A stretch of DNA of 64,000 bases from Pseudomonadota bacterium (lineage in GTDB: Bacteria; Pseudomonadota; Alphaproteobacteria; Sneathiellales; Sneathiellaceae), in assembly GCA_024743055.1 (NCBI GenBank), contig JANSXH010000006.1, positions 1 through 64,000 of the forward strand, in the 5' to 3' direction. Numbering within the stretch: position 1 is the stretch's first letter; every line of letters begins with the position of its first letter. Shown here piece by piece: positions 18,124 through 26,404 of this stretch. Under the pieces are notes generated by a model, which worked only from the letters and a program-made list of their open reading frames with translations, was not told the origin of the DNA and did not search any database. A program made the position numbers and the translations under genes.

Positions 18124-19146
18124 ATGAACAGATTGATGTTTCGGTTCTTTTCAACTGTTTCCCTAAAGCCAATTTTCACCCTATTTCTGATCTTTATTGC
18201 ATCGGCGTGTACGCCCGTTGTACAGGAACCTGGTCCAATCAAAGTGAGCCCGGCTTTGAACGGGAACTATTTCACGACTATCGATGGCGTAAACCTTCCC
18301 ATGAAAAGCTGGAAGCCGGATGGAGATATCTCAGGCATTATCATCGCGGTTCATGGCATGAATGACTACAGGAACGCCTTTGCTTTCCCGGGAAGCTGGT
18401 GGCGCAGTCAGGGACTATACACATTTGCGTATGATCAGCGGGGATTTGGCGAAACTGAGGAGATAGGTGTCTGGCCTGGCGAAGACCTGATGATAAGCGA
18501 CCTGGCAACTCTTGTCAGTCTAGTGAAATCTGAATATCCGACAAAACCTCTTTATCTTTTGGGAGAAAGTATGGGCGGGGCTGTTGTTCTGACCGCCATT
18601 GCGGACCCAGAATTTCCCGACGTTTCAGGTGTTATTCTCTCAGCCCCGGCAGTCTGGGGTTGGGACTCAATGAATATATTCTACGAAGCAATTCTTAGAG
18701 CTGCGGCTCATACTTTTCCAGATACGAAATTGACAGGTAGTGGCCTTGGTGTGCAAGCATCCGACAATATATCGGTGCTTAGAAATCTCGGTGCAGATCC
18801 TCTTTTTATTAAAGGGACCCGCATAGATGCCGTGTATGGGCTCGTAAATCTCATGGATAGCGCGTTTGAATCGGCTGAAAAGCTCGATCTTCCTGCCTTG
18901 CTCCTATACGGGGCTAATGACGAATTGGTTCCCAGAGAGCCGGTGGAAGAAATGGTACAGACGCTACCAGCGGATGCAAATATCGTGATCTATCCGGATG
19001 GTTGGCATATGTTGATGCGGGATTTGCAGGCTCCCGTTGTTTGGCTCGACATTGCCAGCTGGGTGAAAAAACGCGAAATTCCGTCAGGATACAAAGTAGA
19101 GAATTTGCCTTTATTTGAGGAAGATGAAGCTAAATCAGACGACTAA
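18124..19146 (+). CDS. lipoprotein alpha/beta hydrolase (monoacylglycerol lipase-like)
   Basis: A probable esterase or lysophospholipase anchored in the envelope, 340 residues. A hydrophobic N-terminus ends in IFIASAC, a plausible lipobox with Cys ~28. The hydrolase fold (Hydrolase_4) shows the oxyanion HGMNDYR, nucleophile elbow GESMGG (~residue 148), an Asp in YGANDELVP and the catalytic His in DGWHMLMRD. ATG 18124 was chosen so that the lipoprotein signal starts the protein. Its 3' end overlaps the converging gph gene by 17 bases. The natural substrate is unknown. Confidence 0.82.
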   Translation: MNRLMFRFFSTVSLKPIFTLFLIFIASACTPVVQEPGPIKVSPALNGNYFTTIDGVNLPMKSWKPDGDISGIIIAVHGMNDYRNAFAFPGSWWRSQGLYTFAYDQRGFGETEEIGVWPGEDLMISDLATLVSLVKSEYPTKPLYLLGESMGGAVVLTAIADPEFPDVSGVILSAPAVWGWDSMNIFYEAILRAAAHTFPDTKLTGSGLGVQASDNISVLRNLGADPLFIKGTRIDAVYGLVNLMDSAFESAEKLDLPALLLYGANDELVPREPVEEMVQTLPADANIVIYPDGWHMLMRDLQAPVVWLDIASWVKKREIPSGYKVENLPLFEEDEAKSDD

Positions 19147-19795
19147 CCAGTGGAAACAAGCTGTCGAAATGGTCAATTATGTGATCAGGTCCTAGCTCGG
19201 ATACCGGAATAGCTGTGTATCCAAAACTGACTGCAATGGAAGGAACACCAGCGTTCTGTGCTGCTAGAATATCACTTTCAGAATCACCGACCATGAAGGA
19301 GGGGCCTGAGACATACCCCATTTCCTTTAGGGTGCCGGTCAAATGAGCAGCATCCGGCTTTCTGACAGCAAAGGTATCTCCACCCGTAACTGCACTGAAA
19401 TATTTTGATAGCCCGAGATCATCAAGCAAGGGATCGGCAAATCTGAAAGGCTTGTTTGTACAGACACCCATCTTTGTGCCTGCCTCCGTAAAGGCATCCA
19501 ACGCATTTATGACGCCGGCATAGGGCTGACTGTAATCAGTCAGATGGTTCATATAATAATCAAAAAATAGCTCAACAAGCTCGTCAAATTCACTGTCAGA
19601 GGGTAATCCCCCGGTCGCGGACAATCCGCGCTTTAGCAAGATGACAGCGCCTTGACCGACCATATGACGCACTTGTTCTATGTCAATGGTCTCTCGACCC
19701 GCCGTTTTAAGGCAGTGATTAAGGGAGGCATGCAGATCCGGGGCGCTGTCAACCAGGGTGCCATCGAGATCAAAGACAACGAAAACGTCTTTCAT
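19130..19795 (-). CDS. gph: phosphoglycolate phosphatase (HAD superfamily)
   Basis: It dephosphorylates 2-phosphoglycolate, a product of DNA 3'-end repair and oxygenase side reactions. The 221-residue HAD enzyme has motif I FDLDGTLVDSAPDL directly after the start, motif II in GVCTNKP, motif III Lys in VRKPDAAHL and motif IV GDSESDILAA. ATG 19795 places motif I at residue ~7, the usual position; longer frames to 19816 or 19849 add no conserved sequence. It diverges from glmU and overlaps the lipase tail. Related HAD phosphatases have mixed sugar-phosphate specificity. Confidence 0.88.
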   Translation of the reverse strand: MKDVFVVFDLDGTLVDSAPDLHASLNHCLKTAGRETIDIEQVRHMVGQGAVILLKRGLSATGGLPSDSEFDELVELFFDYYMNHLTDYSQPYAGVINALDAFTEAGTKMGVCTNKPFRFADPLLDDLGLSKYFSAVTGGDTFAVRKPDAAHLTGTLKEMGYVSGPSFMVGDSESDILAAQNAGVPSIAVSFGYTAIPVSELGPDHIIDHFDSLFPLVSRLI

Positions 19796-19906
19796 AACTG
19801 AAAAATCCAGTAACATAGTTTGATTGGGTTTACATAACCCGTTGTGCAAGAGTGCGATCGGCTTGTAAAGTTCAGTATTATAAATTTCATGAAGTAGAGC
19901 AGAAAA

Positions 19907-21244
19907 ATGTCGTCTATCGCCGCTGTAGTATTGGCCGCCGGGGCTGGAACCCGTATGAAATCAGCCAAATTTAAAGTCATGCATGAGATTGGCGGAAGGC
20001 CAATGATCTCACATCTATTGGAGACCGTCAGTCAATTGTCTCCAGAGAAGGTCGTTGTCGTTGCCTCCCCGAATATGCAGTCTGTTCAGGAGGCAGTCGC
20101 GCCGGCTGAAATCGCAATACAAGAAACGGCCGAAGGTACCGGGAATGCGGTTGCATCCGCTCTCGGTAACCTTGAAGGGGCCAATGGAGATGTGCTGATT
20201 CTCTATGGCGATACTCCTTTGATTACCTATGACACATTATCTCGTATGATCGAAAGACGTCGCAAGGATACAAAAACCGCAGCTGTTGTCCTTGGGTTTG
20301 AACCAGAGGATCCAGCAGAATATGGTCGATTGGTCGCTGATGAAGAAGGGCGCCTGTCCGCTATTGTTGAGTTCGCGGAAGCTGATGAAAAAACCAAAGC
20401 GATCGGGTTGTGCAACTCCGGCGTAATGGCAATTAACGGTGAGTATATCGCTGATCTGGTGAATGCGATCGGGAATGACAACGCGAAGGGCGAGTATTAC
20501 CTGACGGACATCGTTGAAATTGCCAATAAAAAGGGACTCACTTGCGCGTATGTAAAGGGAGACGAAAAAGAACTTTTGGGGGTCAATAACCGGGTGCAAC
20601 TGGCAGAAGCTGAACAGGCTGTTCAAGAGCTATGGCGCCAGCGGGCCATGGAGCAGGGGGTGACATTGATAGATCCTGCAACCGTCTGGTTCAGTCATGA
20701 CACCGTGCTTGGCAGAGATGTCATTATCGAACCCAATGTATTTTTTGGACCAAAAGTCGAGATTGCAGACAATGTACGCATCAAGGCGAACTGCCATCTG
20801 GAGGGAACACGCATTGGTGAAGGCGCACAAATCGGTCCCTTTGCCCGATTACGTCCAGGTGCGGATCTCGCAGAGAACGTCAAGGTTGGCAATTTCGTAG
20901 AAGTTAAGAAGGCGTCGATTGAAGCCGGCGCCAAGGTCAGCCATCTTTCCTATATCGGGGATGCCCGGGTTGGAAGCAAAGCCAATGTCGGTGCCGGGAC
21001 CATTACATGTAATTATGATGGATATGACAAGTTTCATACGGATATTGGGGAAGGTGCGTTTATCGGATCCAATACCGCTCTTGTTGCTCCTGTTAAAGTG
21101 GGGGATGGCGCAATTATTGGGGCCGGCAGCACCATATCAAAGGATGTAGCTGCCGATGCGCTTGGGATCGAACGGGCCGACGAAACGCAAAAACCCGGTT
21201 GGGCAGCTCGGTTTCGATCGCTTAAGAAAAAAATCACTAAATAA
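19907..21244 (+). CDS. glmU: bifunctional GlmU (GlcN-1-P acetyltransferase / UDP-GlcNAc pyrophosphorylase)
   Basis: It makes UDP-GlcNAc for peptidoglycan and lipopolysaccharide by acetylating GlcN-1-P and then uridylating it. The N-terminal pyrophosphorylase domain (residues ~1-225) opens with VLAAGAGTRMKS and contains LYGDTPLI. The C-terminal left-handed beta helix (~250-440) is built of hexapeptide repeats and includes VEVKKASIEAGAKVSHLSYI and GAGTITCNYDG, the acetyltransferase site. Its 445 residues are standard. glmS follows after 46 bases, so both steps of the same pathway are adjacent and probably co-transcribed. Confidence 0.96.
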   Translation: MSSIAAVVLAAGAGTRMKSAKFKVMHEIGGRPMISHLLETVSQLSPEKVVVVASPNMQSVQEAVAPAEIAIQETAEGTGNAVASALGNLEGANGDVLILYGDTPLITYDTLSRMIERRRKDTKTAAVVLGFEPEDPAEYGRLVADEEGRLSAIVEFAEADEKTKAIGLCNSGVMAINGEYIADLVNAIGNDNAKGEYYLTDIVEIANKKGLTCAYVKGDEKELLGVNNRVQLAEAEQAVQELWRQRAMEQGVTLIDPATVWFSHDTVLGRDVIIEPNVFFGPKVEIADNVRIKANCHLEGTRIGEGAQIGPFARLRPGADLAENVKVGNFVEVKKASIEAGAKVSHLSYIGDARVGSKANVGAGTITCNYDGYDKFHTDIGEGAFIGSNTALVAPVKVGDGAIIGAGSTISKDVAADALGIERADETQKPGWAARFRSLKKKITK

Positions 21245-21290
21245 TCCTAAAATACTGAAATTGAAGATTTTTGTAGGATAAGACAGAACT

Positions 21291-23114
21291 ATGTGTGGAA
21301 TTATCGGAGTTCTCGGCAAGGAGGACGTTGTCTCCTCGCTCGTGGGTGGCCTGAAGCGCCTTGAATATCGGGGCTATGACAGTGCCGGGATCGCGACCTT
21401 AACCGGAAACGGGATTGACCGTCGACGGGCCGAGGGCAAGCTTAAAAACCTCGAAGCTGTGTTGGAGCAAGATGCCTTGTCCGGCCTTGTTGGTATTGGG
21501 CATACCCGATGGGCAACTCATGGTGTTCCCAATGAAGTAAACGCTCATCCGCATATGACGTCGCAGATCGCGCTTGTTCATAATGGCATCATTGAGAATT
21601 ACCGGGAACTCGCTGACGATTTAAGCGCCCAAGGCTACGTATTTGAATCCGAAACAGATACGGAAATTGCCGCTCAATTGATCACCAGTTATCTCGATAA
21701 AGGAGACACCCCGGAAGAAGCGATGGCCCAGGCTCTAAAAAGACTACATGGTGCGTTTTCCATTGCGGTTATTTTTAAGGACAAAGACGATCTGATGATC
21801 GGCGCCCGTCGTGGCGCACCTTTGGCAGTTGGATGGGGCAACGGTGAAATGTTTTTAGGCTCAGATGCTCTGGCCCTGGCCCCATTGACCACAAAAATTT
21901 CCTATTTGGAAGAAGATGATTGGGCGGTGCTGACCCGCGAAGGTGCGACCTTCTATGATCGTGACCATAACGAAGTTACCCGGGAGATCAAACAGACAAG
22001 ACTTTCCGGCGCCATGATCGGTAAAGGCAATCATCGGCATTTCATGATGAAGGAAATTGCCGAACAGCCAGCAGTGATGGGAGAAACCCTGAACAGCTTC
22101 TTTAACCCTCATAGCAGAACAATTACGCTTCCTGACTTGCCATTTGACTGGAATGAATTGCCAAAAGTGACCATTGTCGCCTGCGGGACGTCTTTCTACG
22201 CGGCGATGATTGCCAAATATTGGTTTGAAAGCGTTGCAGATCTTGCCGTTGAAGTGGATATCGCATCGGAGTTCCGTTATCGCCATATGCCGTTGAAGAA
22301 GGGCGGATTAGCCCTGTTTATCTCCCAGTCAGGGGAGACCGCAGATACTATGGCGGCTTTGGCCTATGCCAAGGAAAATGGTCAGCATATTGCCTCGATC
22401 GTCAATGTCGAGGAAAGCTCCATGGGCCGTGAATCTGATTTTGTTTTCCAAACCCTGGCCGGGCCCGAGATTGGTGTGGCATCTACAAAGGCCTTTACAT
22501 GTCAACTTGTCACCCTTGCCTGTATTGCCATTGACGCCGGTGTTAAGCGTGGCGTCATTGATCATGAGGAAGAGGCGCGCCTCTGTGCTGCCATTTCGGA
22601 AGTTCCAGCCCGTGCCGCAGAAATTCTGGAAGATGATGAGAATATCAAGCATCTTGCAGGGGAGATCTTCGAGGCGTCGGATGTTCTCTATATTGGTCGG
22701 GGAACCGGCTATCCTGTGGCCTTGGAAGGGGCCCTGAAGCTGAAGGAAATCTCCTATATCCATGCGGAGGGATATGCGGCGGGAGAATTGAAGCACGGAC
22801 CTATTGCTCTCATTGACGAGACGGTTCCGGTCATTGTTGTGGCGCCCTCTGATCCTTATTTCGAAAAGACCGCTTCAAATATGCAAGAAGTGATGGCCCG
22901 GGATGCGCAGGTCATCTTCCTTTCCGATGCGGAAGGGATTGCTCAGCTGGGTGAAAAGGCTGTCGGATCCATCGAGCTTCCGGCTGTCGACCCCTTTGTT
23001 GCCCCTATCCTTTATGCCATTCCCGTACAGATCCTGGCCTATCATGTGGCTGTGCTAAAGGGAACGGATGTGGATCAGCCGCGCAATCTGGCGAAATCGG
23101 TGACAGTGGAATAG
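21291..23114 (+). CDS. glmS: glutamine-fructose-6-phosphate aminotransferase (isomerizing)
   Basis: It makes glucosamine-6-phosphate from fructose-6-phosphate and glutamine, the entry to amino-sugar synthesis. The 607-residue protein begins MCGIIGV, so Cys2 becomes the N-terminal nucleophile of the glutaminase domain (~1-225: RGYDSAG, HTRWATHG, HNGIIENY). Two SIS sugar-isomerase domains follow (CGTSFYAA, SQSGETADT, then RGTGYPVALEGALKLKE). It ends with the conserved NLAKSVTVE. The 46-base space from glmU holds no room for a glmS ribozyme, which is a Gram-positive feature. A hairpin spans its stop and that of cfa. Confidence 0.97.
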   Translation: MCGIIGVLGKEDVVSSLVGGLKRLEYRGYDSAGIATLTGNGIDRRRAEGKLKNLEAVLEQDALSGLVGIGHTRWATHGVPNEVNAHPHMTSQIALVHNGIIENYRELADDLSAQGYVFESETDTEIAAQLITSYLDKGDTPEEAMAQALKRLHGAFSIAVIFKDKDDLMIGARRGAPLAVGWGNGEMFLGSDALALAPLTTKISYLEEDDWAVLTREGATFYDRDHNEVTREIKQTRLSGAMIGKGNHRHFMMKEIAEQPAVMGETLNSFFNPHSRTITLPDLPFDWNELPKVTIVACGTSFYAAMIAKYWFESVADLAVEVDIASEFRYRHMPLKKGGLALFISQSGETADTMAALAYAKENGQHIASIVNVEESSMGRESDFVFQTLAGPEIGVASTKAFTCQLVTLACIAIDAGVKRGVIDHEEEARLCAAISEVPARAAEILEDDENIKHLAGEIFEASDVLYIGRGTGYPVALEGALKLKEISYIHAEGYAAGELKHGPIALIDETVPVIVVAPSDPYFEKTASNMQEVMARDAQVIFLSDAEGIAQLGEKAVGSIELPAVDPFVAPILYAIPVQILAYHVAVLKGTDVDQPRNLAKSVTVE

Positions 23115-23131
23115 GCGATAAGGCCTATTCC
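23108..23131. terminator. hairpin spanning the converging glmS and cfa stop codons
   Basis: GGAATAGGC (23108-23116) and GCCTATTCC (23123-23131) form a perfect 9-bp stem with loop GATAAG. The stem contains both stop codons. There is no T tract, so intrinsic termination is uncertain. Confidence 0.45.
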
Positions 23132-24360
23132 GCGGCGATCTGAGATGCCATTAAGGTATCACGCTCATTTTCTGAGATGTAATCCCGGGTGACCGGGAGC
23201 TCTTCGAGGCTCTTGGAGAGCTGAATCTGAAAAACAACGAGGCCGCTGTTCCGGAATGAGGTCTCACTGGCACACAAATAGAAATCCCACATGCGGCAGA
23301 ACCGATCATCATAGATTTCACGTACTGTTTCGATCTTGTCATGAAACCGCAGCCTCCAAGCTCGTAAAGTCTCAGCATAGTGCAACCGTAGAACTTCGAT
23401 ATCGGTGACGTAAAGTCCAGCCCGTTCGATGGATGGCATGATTTCCGAGAGAGGCGGAATATAACCGCCCGGGAAAATATATTTCTGGATCCAGGGATTT
23501 GTCGCACTCGGCCGGTCAGCAGTTCCAATGGTATGGATAAGGGCAACTCCGTCGTCGTGCAGGGCTGACTTTACCTTCTTAAAATAGGCGTCATAGTGGG
23601 GTACGCCAACATGTTCAAACATGCCAACGGAGACAATGCGATCAAATTTTTCCTCAACATCCCGATAGTCCACGAGCCGGTAATCGACTTTTGAAGTCAA
23701 TTGTAAATCCTTTGCCACCTGTTGTGCGTAGGCCAACTGGTTTTTGGACAGGGTAACACCGGTGACCGCCACTTCTGCCTGTTTCGCGAGGAAGCGAGCT
23801 AGGCCACCCCAACCGCAACCAATATCCAGTACTTTTTGATCCGGATGGAGGTCAAGCTTGGCCATGATATGAGCCATTTTCTGTTGCTGGGCTTGTTCCA
23901 GACTATCTTCAGAAGATCGAAAGTAGGCACATGAATACTGGCGTTCGTCGTCCAAAAATAGATCATAAAATTCATCAGAAAGGTCATAATGATGGGCGAC
24001 ATTATGCAGAGACTTGCGCTTTGGATTGTAGCGACGAATAAGCCAGGCTAAGCGATAGATAAAATCTCCCGTACTGACGAGAGGATGGCGTTTGCCCCAG
24101 CCAAGATTGCGGGTAAACAGATCAAGTAGGGTATAGATATCTCCCTCCTCAAGAGTCATTGACCCATCCATATAGGATTCACCCAGATATAATTTGGGAT
24201 ACAGAGCTAACTTGCGCGCTACTTTTTTGTCGTGAAGTCGCATAGTTGCTACCGGACCCTCATCATCTCCCGAATAGAAATGTCGTTTGCCCGTTGCATC
24301 AATGACTGTTAATGACCCGGTCTTGATAAGCCGTTTAAGGATCTGAGATAAAAGAAACAT
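23125..24360 (-). CDS. cfa: cyclopropane-fatty-acyl-phospholipid synthase
   Basis: It adds a methylene group from S-adenosylmethionine to unsaturated membrane acyl chains, usually in stationary phase or stress. The 411-residue protein has an N-terminal lipid-binding region with LGESYMDGSM, the SAM motif VLDIGCGWGGLARFLAK (~residue 176), then VGMFEHVG and the C-terminal RMWDFYLCASETSFR. All are family hallmarks. GGGAG precedes the ATG. The long 5' region up to the PAS gene contains inverted repeats and is the only space for its promoter. It converges on glmS with 10 bases between stops. Confidence 0.94.
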   Translation of the reverse strand: MFLLSQILKRLIKTGSLTVIDATGKRHFYSGDDEGPVATMRLHDKKVARKLALYPKLYLGESYMDGSMTLEEGDIYTLLDLFTRNLGWGKRHPLVSTGDFIYRLAWLIRRYNPKRKSLHNVAHHYDLSDEFYDLFLDDERQYSCAYFRSSEDSLEQAQQQKMAHIMAKLDLHPDQKVLDIGCGWGGLARFLAKQAEVAVTGVTLSKNQLAYAQQVAKDLQLTSKVDYRLVDYRDVEEKFDRIVSVGMFEHVGVPHYDAYFKKVKSALHDDGVALIHTIGTADRPSATNPWIQKYIFPGGYIPPLSEIMPSIERAGLYVTDIEVLRLHYAETLRAWRLRFHDKIETVREIYDDRFCRMWDFYLCASETSFRNSGLVVFQIQLSKSLEELPVTRDYISENERDTLMASQIAAE

Positions 24361-24747
24361 TTTAACTCCCGTCGATTGCCAGATGCGCTACCTACTGTGC
24401 ATTCAAACGCTTGTTATCTGTCGCCTCGTCAAGCGTTTGCGATCGGTGTATTTTCGATCAGCTGTCCCCGCTTCCAACGATACAAAATGAAGAAGGGTAA
24501 TTTTACCCAGGTTGTTTGCCTAAACAACCTGTACCATCAACTATATTCTGTTTTTATGATGAATATTTTGAAACCACATTGCGATGAAATCAAGGCTAAA
24601 TTTCAGATTTTGATGTTTCTTATCATGTTGTTAGGTGGGTTCCCTAACATCAACATGGTCATTTACAAAATACTTTTTATCTCAATGAGATAGGAACCGT
24701 TGGTTTCTTTGGGGATTCACAAAGAAGCGAAACAACAGCGATCAGGG
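24361..24747. other. intergenic region upstream of cfa with tandem inverted repeats
   Basis: I find no credible gene here; the 105-codon frame at 24376 lacks a ribosome site and protein-like composition. There are several hairpins. GGGTAA-TT-TTACCC (24495-24508) abuts CAGGTTGTTT-GCCT-AAACAACCTG (24508-24531), two perfect palindromes back to back. A longer imperfect hairpin lies at about 24626-24656 (TTAGG/CCTAA core). TTCTTTG/CAAAGAA sits at 24705-24726. The region carries the cfa promoter/leader and the 3' flank of the PAS gene. Confidence 0.5.
24495..24531. repeat. adjacent pair of perfect inverted repeats
   Basis: A 6-bp stem with a 2-base loop and a 10-bp stem with a GCCT loop share one base at 24508. 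They lie about 135-170 bases before the cfa start. They could be leader hairpins, an operator pair or a small-RNA terminator. The sequence gives no further hint. Confidence 0.6.
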
Positions 24748-25239
24748 CTACAAAGTTGCAATCGCACCTATGATAAATTCAATCTCTCCACGGTCATTTT
24801 TCAATGGGCAGTCGACAGATTCAAACGTTAGATGCTGCTTTCCGATGATATCTAGAGATCCCGCGCATCGTTTTGCCCTTCCTACTTCAACCAGAGGAGA
24901 AAGATAATCGACTAATAGTCTGTTTTCTAGTAGTGAATCACGATCAGTAATCTCATGGCCTCGTTTTGAAATTCCAATGATTTCAACAACTTTCTCACCG
25001 TTTAGCCGATAGAGGAAACGACCTGGACTAAGTGCCTGGATCACATAAAGATAGGGGGCAATAGCCCAATTTTCAGAGATATCGAAATCCGAATATTTTG
25101 GAAGGTCCGGTTGATGACTCTCCCACCAGTTATAGAGGGATTTGACAGGTCCTGTTTTAAATTCATCAGAAGAAGTGACATCGAGACGAGCAACTTCATT
25201 AATATTGTCGGTTCGATGTTGATGCTCAAAAACCGTCAT
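24748..25239 (-). CDS. PAS-domain protein (PAS_5 family)
   Basis: A 163-residue cytoplasmic protein in which one PAS-like sensory domain (~residues 40-160) is all there is. The segments AIAPYLYVIQALSPGRFLYRLNGEKVVEIIG and CPLKNDRGEIEFIIGAI follow the pattern of the PAS_5 family found widely in alphaproteobacteria. No output domain is present. Its ATG overlaps the stop of the cation diffusion facilitator gene (ATGA), so they form an operon on the minus strand. It may sense a small ligand or redox state; the partner is unknown. Confidence 0.72.
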   Translation of the reverse strand: MTVFEHQHRTDNINEVARLDVTSSDEFKTGPVKSLYNWWESHQPDLPKYSDFDISENWAIAPYLYVIQALSPGRFLYRLNGEKVVEIIGISKRGHEITDRDSLLENRLLVDYLSPLVEVGRAKRCAGSLDIIGKQHLTFESVDCPLKNDRGEIEFIIGAIATL

Positions 25240-26165
25240 TTCACGGATGCCTTCATATGGGCAGCCAGGCTTTGAGCCTCAATGAACACTCGTTTTACAT
25301 TCGGAAATTGCTCTTTAATCCTGGCTTCGAAAGAACTGATAGCTCCTTCAACTTCTGATGAAGTGAGGTTGTCTGCAAAATCTAGGCTCGCATTAACGAG
25401 AATGTCATTTGGTCCCATATGCATAGTCAAAAGCTCATTCACAGCGGTGATTTGTGGATCATCGCCGACAATACTTTTAATTCCATCGATGACATCTGTC
25501 TGCGCGCTCTCGCCGATCAACAGGCCTTTGCACTCGATGGCAAGAAAAACAGCGACTGCTCCAAGGATAATTGCAATGACGATTGACGCCATGCCGTCCA
25601 ATTCAGGGATGCTAAGCAGCTGAGATAAGTAGATGCCGACAAATGCCGCTATCAGCCCCAGCATGGCAGCCGTATCTTCCAGTAGCACAGTGAAAATGGT
25701 TGGGTCTTTGCTTTTGCGGATCGAATACCAAAAACTGGATTCCCCTTTAGTGAGTTTGAATTCTTTATAGGCAACCCACCAGGCCCAGCCCTCAAATACC
25801 ATTGCAAGTCCAAGGACAACATAGTTCCATGTCGGGTCTTTGATCAGTTCAGGTTGCAAGACATGCTTGATGCCTTCGTAAAGAGAGATACCTGAACCAA
25901 GAGCGAAAATTAGAATGGCGACAACGAAAGCCCAGAAATACAGTTCCATTCCATAGCCAAAAGGGTGCTTGCCGTCCGGTGCTTTTTTTGCCCGTGCAAG
26001 GCCGTGCAGCATAAGAACCTGGTTGCCCGTATCAACGAGAGAGTGGACACCTTCACTCAACATTGCAGAACTACCGGTAAACGCAGCGGCCGTAAACTTG
26101 GAAATAGCAATTAGTCCGTTACCAATAAGGGCTGCATATATAACTTTCTTCGACCCGCTTGCCAC
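25236..26165 (-). CDS. cation diffusion facilitator family transporter
   Basis: A membrane exporter of divalent metals such as Zn2+, Fe2+ or Co2+, driven by proton exchange. The 309-residue protein has six hydrophobic segments, including the CDF signature SSAMLSEGVHSLVDTGNQVL (His and Asp metal ligands, ~residues 32-51) and a second polar pair in LLEDTAAMLG. A cytoplasmic dimerisation domain (~215-305) ends the protein. It is co-transcribed with the PAS protein and diverges from gabD across a 239-base gap. Metal specificity cannot be read from the sequence. Confidence 0.88.
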   Translation of the reverse strand: MASGSKKVIYAALIGNGLIAISKFTAAAFTGSSAMLSEGVHSLVDTGNQVLMLHGLARAKKAPDGKHPFGYGMELYFWAFVVAILIFALGSGISLYEGIKHVLQPELIKDPTWNYVVLGLAMVFEGWAWWVAYKEFKLTKGESSFWYSIRKSKDPTIFTVLLEDTAAMLGLIAAFVGIYLSQLLSIPELDGMASIVIAIILGAVAVFLAIECKGLLIGESAQTDVIDGIKSIVGDDPQITAVNELLTMHMGPNDILVNASLDFADNLTSSEVEGAISSFEARIKEQFPNVKRVFIEAQSLAAHMKASVK

Positions 26166-26404
26166 ATTTCCCCCAAAAACTATTTTATTACAAACTGCTG
26201 TATAAATGACCTAACAGCCGCTAGTGACAGTAAATTCCATTTGTCTCTAATTCAATTATCTTTTTAGTTATGCTTAACGGAGAAATGGAACAGGAAGGGC
26301 GATGTATCATTGAATAGCCGATCATTCTGCCCTAAACTCCGCGCTCGTTTTCGTTGCCCGGAATGAGGATGTGGGCAACCCATCTATAAATTAAGGATAC
26401 CGTC

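Noticed and set aside
24376-24693. A 105-codon plus-strand frame in the gap before the PAS gene
   Set aside because: No ribosome site, odd composition (Cys, Phe, Met rich) and it runs through several palindromes; more likely non-coding.
26353-26379. GTTGCCC/GGGCAAC inverted repeat ahead of gabD
   Set aside because: Only 7 bp with a 13-base loop, with no T tract or known operator; too weak to annotate.
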